Positions 1-4,692 of a stretch of 8,541 nucleotides of DNA are shown piece after piece. Where the stretch lies: NCBI GenBank assembly GCA_026000155.1, contig BNYG01000056.1:1-8541 (forward strand), written 5' to 3'. Each line of letters begins with the position of its first letter. The first letter of the stretch is position 1. Made by a program: the position numbers and the translations under genes. Under the pieces are notes generated by a model. It saw nothing but the letters and a program-made list of their open reading frames with translations, ran no database searches and was not told the DNA's origin. The stretch comes from Bacteroidia bacterium (GTDB taxonomy: Bacteria; Bacteroidota; Bacteroidia; Bacteroidales; Azobacteroidaceae).

Positions 1-30
1 GAGAAATAACTATAAAATAATCAAAAGGAA

Positions 31-2226
31 ATGTCTAATTTAAGATTTAAAGCAGTTGAAGAAGCTTTTAAGAAAAAAGCAGTAGCCGTATCGGCGCCCG
101 CTCCCCTCACTTCCGAATATTACGGAAAGTATGTTTTTAACAAGGAACAAATGGCTAAGTATCTTTCAAAAGAGACTTTGAAAACATTGACCGGAGTGAT
201 TGAAAAAGGAGAAACATTGAATCGGGAATTGGCTAACCATGTGGCTGCCGGAATGAAAATGTGGGCGCTCGAAAGAGGAGCTACCCATTACACGCACTGG
301 TTCCAGCCGTTGACGGAAGGTACCGCCGAAAAACACGACTCATTTATTGAGTACGAAGGCGCTCCGGGAAGTCCGATTGTGGAAGAATTTTCCGGGAAAT
401 TGTTGGCTCAACAGGAACCGGATGCTTCCTCTTTCCCCAGCGGAGGTATTCGCAATACGTTTGAAGCCCGCGGTTATACGGCCTGGGATCCTTCTTCGCC
501 TGCCTTTATCGTGGACGATACACTCTGTATTCCTACCGTTTTCATTTCCTATACCGGAGAAGCGTTGGATTACAAAACACCTTTGTTGAAATCGTTGAAT
601 GCGGTGGATAAGGCAGCTACCGAAGTGTGCCAATATTTCGACCCGTCCGTGAAAAAAGTTTTTTCTTATTTGGGTTGGGAACAGGAATATTTCCTCGTGG
701 ACGAAGGATTGTATGCTACCCGTCCGGACTTGGTATTGACCGGCCGTACCTTGATGGGACACGAATCGGCTAAAAACCAACAGTTGGAAGACCACTATTT
801 CGGTTCTATTCCGACCCGTGTGCAAGCGTATATGAAAGACTTGGAATTTGAAGGTTACAAATATGGTATTCCTTTGAAAACCCGTCACAATGAAGTGGCT
901 CCCAATCAGTTTGAATTGGCTCCTATTTTCGGGGAAACCAATTTGTCGATCGATCAAAACTTGTTGATCATGTCGCTGATGAAAAAAGTAGCGCGCCGTC
1001 ACGGATTTCGTTTGTTATTGCACGAAAAACCGTTCGCAGGTATCAACGGTTCGGGTAAACACAACAACTGGTCGTTGGGAACCGATACGGGTGTCGGCTT
1101 GTTGACTCCGGGAAAAACGCCGGAAGAAAATTTGCAATTCATCACTTTCATCGTTAATATTTTGTTGGCGGTTTATAAAAACAATGCTTTGTTGAAAGCC
1201 TCCATCATGACGGCCCAGAACGCCCACCGTTTGGGCGCGAACGAAGCTCCTCCCGCTATCATATCCGTATTCCTGGGAACTCAGATTTCATCCATCCTGG
1301 ATAAATTGGAAGCCAGCAGCAGCGAAGACGCGATTATCATGGATCCGAAGCAGGGAATGAAATTAGGTATTGCAAAAATCCCGGAAGTGCTTCTGGATAA
1401 TACGGATCGAAACCGTACTTCTCCGTTTGCATTCACCGGCAACCGTTTTGAATTCCGTGCCGTAGGTTCTTCCGCCAACTGCGCCTCCGCAATGATTGCT
1501 TTGAACTCCATCGTTGCCGCCCAATTAGTCGAATTCAAACAAACGGTAGATGCAAAAATTGCCGAAGGCTCTACAAAAGACAAAGCGATTTTCGATGTAT
1601 TGAAGAAGTACATTAAAGAATCCAAACCGATCCGTTTTGACGGAAACGGTTATAGCGACGAATGGAAAGCCGAAGCTGTCAAACGCGGTCTGGATACCGA
1701 AACAAGCGTTCCTGTTATTTACGATGCTTACACCCAACCCGAATCCATCAAGTTGTTTGAAGGAATTAAAGTATTTTCCGAAAGGGAATTGCATGCCCGC
1801 AACGAGGTGAAATGGGAAACCTATACGAAGAAGATTCAAATTGAAGCCCGCGTATTAGGCGACTTGGTGATGAACCATATCATTCCGGTGGCAACGAGAT
1901 ACCAATCGACTTTGCTCGACAATGTGTATAAAATCTACCAGGTATATGATAAGGACAAAGCCGCTAAATTATCGGCCCACGATACCGGCAGCATCGAAGA
2001 AATATCCGAACGGATTTCTATCATCAAATCGAAAACCGAAGAATTGGTGGAAGCCCGCAAAGTGGCGAATAAGATTGATGACGAACGTGCCAAAGCGATT
2101 GCTTACCACGATAAAGTAGTTCCGTATTTCGATGAAATCCGTTATCATATTGATAAATTGGAATTAATTGTGGATAATGAACTGTGGACATTGCCGAAAT
2201 ACCGCGAACTTTTGTTTGTGAGATAA
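31..2226 (+). CDS. glnN: Type III glutamine synthetase (GSIII)
   Basis: This cytoplasmic enzyme makes glutamine from glutamate, ammonia and ATP, the entry step for ammonia assimilation. The 731-residue product has the length of the GSIII family typical of Bacteroidota (about 730), far longer than the roughly 450-residue GSI. Visible landmarks are FQPLTEGTAEKHDSF at residues 91-105, the metal and substrate segment EQEY at 217-220, NQFELAP at 292-298, the glutamine synthetase ATP-binding signature K-P-F...N-G-S-G-K-H...S at 333-348, ANEAPPAI at 403-410, and the NRTSPFAF...RFEFR region at 461-476. All expected catalytic blocks are present and there is no break. The start is supported by an AAAAGGAA ribosome-binding sequence just before the ATG. 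The promoter lies outside the window, so nitrogen regulation cannot be judged. The gene is transcribed toward the aldolase gene and ends at a shared hairpin. Family assignment is firm. Confidence 0.97.
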   Translation: MSNLRFKAVEEAFKKKAVAVSAPAPLTSEYYGKYVFNKEQMAKYLSKETLKTLTGVIEKGETLNRELANHVAAGMKMWALERGATHYTHWFQPLTEGTAEKHDSFIEYEGAPGSPIVEEFSGKLLAQQEPDASSFPSGGIRNTFEARGYTAWDPSSPAFIVDDTLCIPTVFISYTGEALDYKTPLLKSLNAVDKAATEVCQYFDPSVKKVFSYLGWEQEYFLVDEGLYATRPDLVLTGRTLMGHESAKNQQLEDHYFGSIPTRVQAYMKDLEFEGYKYGIPLKTRHNEVAPNQFELAPIFGETNLSIDQNLLIMSLMKKVARRHGFRLLLHEKPFAGINGSGKHNNWSLGTDTGVGLLTPGKTPEENLQFITFIVNILLAVYKNNALLKASIMTAQNAHRLGANEAPPAIISVFLGTQISSILDKLEASSSEDAIIMDPKQGMKLGIAKIPEVLLDNTDRNRTSPFAFTGNRFEFRAVGSSANCASAMIALNSIVAAQLVEFKQTVDAKIAEGSTKDKAIFDVLKKYIKESKPIRFDGNGYSDEWKAEAVKRGLDTETSVPVIYDAYTQPESIKLFEGIKVFSERELHARNEVKWETYTKKIQIEARVLGDLVMNHIIPVATRYQSTLLDNVYKIYQVYDKDKAAKLSAHDTGSIEEISERISIIKSKTEELVEARKVANKIDDERAKAIAYHDKVVPYFDEIRYHIDKLELIVDNELWTLPKYRELLFVR

Positions 2227-2245
2227 TTTCGTAATTGCGCATAAA

Positions 2246-2288
2246 AAAAGCGAAGTAATCCGGAGATTTCCGGTTTTACTTCGCTTTT
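2246..2288. terminator. Bidirectional terminator between glnN and the aldolase gene
   Basis: AAAAGCGAAGTAA (2246-2258) pairs perfectly over 13 bp with TTACTTCGCTTTT (2276-2288). An inner stem CCGGA/TCCGG (2260-2264 with 2269-2273) closes a GATT loop. The flanking A-run (from 2243) and T-run give a U-tract on either strand. It sits 19 bases after the glnN stop and 8 bases beyond the stop of the converging aldolase gene, so it can serve both. Function is inferred from structure and position. Confidence 0.85.
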
Positions 2289-2296
2289 CTCGTTTA

Positions 2297-3334
2297 TTAT
2301 AGATTTTCTTCGATGGTTTTAATCAACAAATCCACATTTTCCTTTTTCGTAGCCCAACTGGTACAAAAACGAACAATTGTGTGGCCGTTATCTGCTTTTC
2401 CCCAGACCTCGTACAGGAAGTTTTGTTTCAAACAGTTCAATTGGTCGTCATTCAATATCGGAAATTGTTGATTGGTAAAGGAATTGCCTTGCATGGCAAT
2501 TCCTTTTTTCTCAAAAGCCTTTCGGATTTCCAAAGCCTGTTGAACGGCATTTTTGCAAATATCAAAATACAAATTATCTTCTAATAAAACATCGAATTGA
2601 ATGCCGGGCAACCGTCCCTTTGCCAATAAACCGCCGCGTTGTTTCATAAAATACCGGAAATCTTTTTGGATGTTTTCCGCACTTATGACCACTGCTTCGC
2701 CCAATAAAGCGCCGCATTTGGTACCGCCGATGTAAAACACATCGCAGAGCCGGGCAATTTCTTCGAGCGTCAAATCATTGCCCGGACTGGTTAATCCATA
2801 GCCCAGGCGGGCGCCGTCGAGAAACAAAGGCACTCCGTATTCCCGGCAAACTTGGCTTAAATCCGTCAGTTGCTTTTTGCTGTAAAGTGTGCCGCTCTCA
2901 GTCGGAAAAGAAATATAAACCATTCCCGGTTGCACCAGATGTTCTTTGATGTCGCTATTGTAATGATTTTCAAGTACTTCCTTGACCTGCCCGGCAGTGA
3001 TTGTTCCGTCGCCGGACGGCAAGGCAATGACCCGGTGACCGGTTGCCTCAATCGCTCCGGTTTCGTGGCAATTGATATGTCCTTCGTCCGCTGAAATCAC
3101 TCCCTGATGCGGACGTAAAATCGAAGAAATGACCGTCAGATTGGTCTGTGTTCCTCCCACCAGGAAATGAACATCTATATCTTCCCGGTTGCAGGCTTTT
3201 TTTATCTTTTGAATGGCGCGGGCACAATATTCATCATTCCCATAACCCGGCTGTTGTACGAAATTCGTATCGTTCAGCGCTTTCAAAATTTGGGGATGTG
3301 CCCCTTCTACATAATCACATTGAAAATTAATCAT
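2297..3334 (-). CDS. Low-specificity L-threonine aldolase, PLP-dependent
   Basis: This is a cytoplasmic fold-type I PLP enzyme of the beta-eliminating lyase family. It is predicted to cleave threonine or allo-threonine to glycine and acetaldehyde, linking threonine and glycine metabolism. The 345 residues match the family's usual 330-350. Landmarks are GGTQTN at 60-65 (cofactor phosphate region), the GHINCHETGA segment at 85-94 whose His is expected to stack on PLP, the DGARLGYG block at 173-180 with Asp173 positioned to bind the pyridine nitrogen, and IGGTKCG at 202-208 with Lys206 as the Schiff-base lysine. The product resembles E. coli LtaE in fold, but I do not claim orthology, so no symbol is given. 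Substrate stereo-preference cannot be read from sequence. It is a single-gene unit, divergent from the toxin-antitoxin cassette. An internal perfect inverted repeat is listed separately. Confidence 0.9.
   Translation of the reverse strand: MINFQCDYVEGAHPQILKALNDTNFVQQPGYGNDEYCARAIQKIKKACNREDIDVHFLVGGTQTNLTVISSILRPHQGVISADEGHINCHETGAIEATGHRVIALPSGDGTITAGQVKEVLENHYNSDIKEHLVQPGMVYISFPTESGTLYSKKQLTDLSQVCREYGVPLFLDGARLGYGLTSPGNDLTLEEIARLCDVFYIGGTKCGALLGEAVVISAENIQKDFRYFMKQRGGLLAKGRLPGIQFDVLLEDNLYFDICKNAVQQALEIRKAFEKKGIAMQGNSFTNQQFPILNDDQLNCLKQNFLYEVWGKADNGHTIVRFCTSWATKKENVDLLIKTIEENL
2477..2506. repeat. Perfect 12-bp inverted repeat inside the aldolase gene
   Basis: AAAGGAATTGCC (2477-2488) and GGCAATTCCTTT (2495-2506) are exact reverse complements separated by the six bases TTGCAT. 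On the plus strand the right arm runs on in T to 2509, giving a terminator-like hairpin antisense to the aldolase mRNA. On the coding (minus) strand it encodes aldolase residues around 277-287 and is followed by ACC, not a T-tract. The structure is seen directly; any function is unproven. Confidence 0.8.
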
Positions 3335-3360
3335 TGTATTTTTATTTCTTTTTCAATCCA

Positions 3361-3368
3361 CAAAGATA
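3361..3368 (-). promoter_or_regulatory. Putative -7 promoter box for the aldolase gene
   Basis: CAAAGATA on the plus strand reads TATCTTTG on the minus strand, a full match to the Bacteroidota -7 consensus TAnnTTTG, 26 bases upstream of the aldolase ATG. The upstream -33 element is weak: the best candidate is TATG (plus strand 3390-3393) at a 21-base spacing instead of TTTG. Confidence 0.55.
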
Positions 3369-3402
3369 ACTCTTTTTTGTTTTCATTCTCATAAAATTTA
3401 TG

Positions 3403-3410
3403 TACCTTTG
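3403..3410 (+). promoter_or_regulatory. Putative -7 promoter box for the toxin-antitoxin cassette
   Basis: TACCTTTG matches the Bacteroidota -7 consensus TAnnTTTG and ends 28 bases before the antitoxin ATG. The -33 box is imperfect: TTTG at 3376-3379 is 23 bases away and TTTC at 3381-3384 is 18 bases away, either side of the usual 19-21. The region overlaps the promoter of the divergent aldolase gene. Confidence 0.55.
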
Positions 3411-3438
3411 AAGCGTTGATAACAAAAATTATTTCATT

Positions 3439-3672
3439 ATGACACAGATTATTTTAAAAAATCAGATCAATCAAAGCATGATGGATACTTTACTTCTCCT
3501 GTTCAAAACATGGAACATTGAAGCAGAGATTAGTGCGGCAACAACAACAACAAAGAAAGTTAAAAAAGATACTTCTCTTACTTTATCGGTAGGTTTGTGG
3601 GAAGGTCGTGATATTAACGACAAACAGCTTCGTGATAAAGCTTGGGGAACCAATAAAAGATTAGAAAAATGA
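3439..3672 (+). CDS. Putative type II antitoxin (VapB-like) paired with a PIN toxin
   Basis: This 77-residue protein is encoded directly upstream of a PIN-domain toxin and its stop overlaps the toxin start (ATGA at 3669-3672), the usual arrangement for a type II antitoxin that neutralises the toxin and represses the operon. The N-terminal half (residues 1-33) looks helical, but I do not recognise it as AbrB, ribbon-helix-helix or Phd/YefM. A Thr/Lys-rich linker follows (residues 35-43, including four Thr encoded by a CAA-type triplet repeat). The C-terminal segment GLWEGRDIN...LRDKAWG (52-70) resembles the short toxin-wrapping tails ending in a tryptophan-rich motif seen in Bacteroidota antitoxins. 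The start codon lacks a clear Shine-Dalgarno sequence; the leader is A/T-rich. Antitoxin identity rests mainly on context and on the tail. Confidence 0.75.
   Translation: MTQIILKNQINQSMMDTLLLLFKTWNIEAEISAATTTTKKVKKDTSLTLSVGLWEGRDINDKQLRDKAWGTNKRLEK
3539..3553 (+). repeat. (CAA)5 triplet repeat in the antitoxin gene
   Basis: Five uninterrupted CAA units lie in the linker of the antitoxin gene and are read in frame as ACA codons, giving Thr35-Thr38 with flanking Ala and Lys. Gain or loss of one unit would lengthen or shorten the linker without shifting the frame. Confidence 0.7.
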
Positions 3673-4058
3673 TTCTTTGTGATACTAATATTCTCATTGA
3701 GCTATATAGAAACAATACAGATATTGTTGATACTGTTGAATTTATTAAACAAGAAAACATTGTTATTTCAGATGTTACTCGTGCAGAACTCTTTGTTGGA
3801 GCACTCAATAAACGTGAATTGCAAGCTCTTAATAAAGACGTAAATCAATTGACGATTTTGCCCATTCAATCCACTATTTCAACAATGGCTATAGAATTGT
3901 TAGTAAAATATTGTTTGTCTCATAACTTGGATTTTCATGATGCCCTTATTGCTGCAACCGCTATCTGCCATAATGTTGAATTATACACGCTCAATATAAA
4001 AGATTTTATATTTATTCCCACTCTAAAACTGTATCATACTGCACACTTTTATTCATAA
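3669..4058 (+). CDS. vapC: PIN-domain ribonuclease toxin, VapC family
   Basis: This is a predicted Mg-dependent endoribonuclease toxin; VapC relatives cleave tRNA or rRNA and stop translation. The 129 residues are a complete single PIN domain (usual VapC length 125-145). The acidic metal-binding set is intact: Asp5 in ILCDTNILIE, Glu40 in TRAELFVGA and Asp91 in DFHDALIAATA, with Asn109/Asp112 in TLNIKDF as the fourth position. No truncation or frameshift is present, so the toxin should be active. Its ATG overlaps the antitoxin stop codon, implying translational coupling. Base composition is markedly AT-rich: the stretch 3721-3780 has 14 G+C in 60, whereas 1021-1080 in glnN has 30 in 60, which suggests acquisition by transfer. 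The RNA target cannot be deduced. VapC is preferred over other PIN proteins because of the paired small upstream gene. Confidence 0.9.
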   Translation: MILCDTNILIELYRNNTDIVDTVEFIKQENIVISDVTRAELFVGALNKRELQALNKDVNQLTILPIQSTISTMAIELLVKYCLSHNLDFHDALIAATAICHNVELYTLNIKDFIFIPTLKLYHTAHFYS

Positions 4059-4086
4059 GACAAGTTGTAAAATCTTAAAGTAATAT

Positions 4087-4126
4087 AAAAAGTGAGCGTG
4101 ATATAGAAATCAGCCTCATTTTTTTT
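4087..4126 (+). terminator. Putative terminator of the toxin-antitoxin cassette
   Basis: AAAAAGTGAG (4087-4096) can pair with CTCATTTTTT (4115-4124), with one G-T wobble. Beyond a 2x2 mismatch, TGAT (4099-4102) pairs with ATCA (4109-4112) around an ATAGAA loop. Eight T residues (4119-4126) form the tail. The stem is rich in A-T pairs, so efficiency is uncertain. It lies 28 bases after the vapC stop and runs into the next -7 box. Confidence 0.5.
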
Positions 4127-4133
4127 ACCTTTG
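4126..4133 (+). promoter_or_regulatory. Putative -7 promoter box for the HD-lptD-ung operon
   Basis: TACCTTTG fully matches TAnnTTTG and ends 19 bases before the ATG of the HD gene. I find no TTTG at 19-21 bases upstream; that position falls in the loop of the preceding terminator hairpin. Spacing to the gene is compatible with a short leader. Confidence 0.5.
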
Positions 4134-4152
4134 CGTTTTCTTAGCAACAAAA

Positions 4153-4692
4153 ATGAAACCCACGGAGATTATTAAGAAATATTACAAGGAAAAGAGTGAG
4201 CTTTATGCTATTTTGCTTGCTCACAGCTTTGCGGTGGCGGATAGAGCGCTTGAAATCGTCCGGATGCATCCGGAATGGGACATGGATAAAATATTTGTCT
4301 ATGAAGCGGCCCTCTTGCACGATATCGGTATTTTTCAGACGGATGCCCCGAAAATTCAGTGCTTCGGAAAATATCCTTATATTTGTCATGGATATTTGGG
4401 TGCCGGTATTTTGCGGAAGGAAGGTTTCGACAAGCATGCTTTGGTCTGTGAGCGGCATACGGGTGCAGGTTTGACAAAGGAAAATATCCGGAAAAATCAG
4501 TTGCCTCTTCCTCACCGTGACATGTTGCCGGAAACGTTGGAAGAAAAATTAGTTTGCTTTGCCGATAAATTTTATTCCAAATCCAAACCGGATAAGGTAA
4601 AAACGGTAGATCAGGTACAAAAATCAATTGCCAAATATGGTGCGGATTCCCTTTTGCGTTGGGAAGAAATGGTCAAATTATTTTTAGGTTAA
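4153..4692 (+). CDS. HDIG-type HD-domain phosphohydrolase
   Basis: This is a predicted cytoplasmic metal-dependent phosphohydrolase of unknown substrate. The 179 residues form essentially one HD domain: His24 in the first helix (AHSFAVADRA), the metal-binding His56-Asp57 in ALLHDIGIF, His79 in CHGYLGA, His102 in ERHTG, and a distal Asp138 in CFADKFYSKS. The complete H...HD...D set makes an active enzyme likely. No membrane segment or signal peptide is visible. It is the first gene of a tight operon: its TAA is followed on the very next base by the lptD ATG, so lptD translation probably depends on it. Proteins of this type are commonly annotated only as HD or HDIG domain hydrolases. A role linked to envelope assembly is a guess from position. 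Confidence 0.88.
   Translation: MKPTEIIKKYYKEKSELYAILLAHSFAVADRALEIVRMHPEWDMDKIFVYEAALLHDIGIFQTDAPKIQCFGKYPYICHGYLGAGILRKEGFDKHALVCERHTGAGLTKENIRKNQLPLPHRDMLPETLEEKLVCFADKFYSKSKPDKVKTVDQVQKSIAKYGADSLLRWEEMVKLFLG

Noticed and set aside
340..1002. A 220-codon open frame on the minus strand across glnN
   Set aside because: It lies wholly within glnN, whose frame carries all the GSIII motifs. The antisense translation shows no recognisable domain and is Phe/Arg/Gln-rich, as expected for the complement of a codon-biased gene.
3335..4152. Insertion-sequence ends or target-site duplications flanking the AT-rich toxin-antitoxin cassette
   Set aside because: I compared the two flanking intergenic regions and saw no matching terminal inverted repeats or convincing direct repeats; the shared TACCTTTG is a promoter box that also occurs before the MATE gene.
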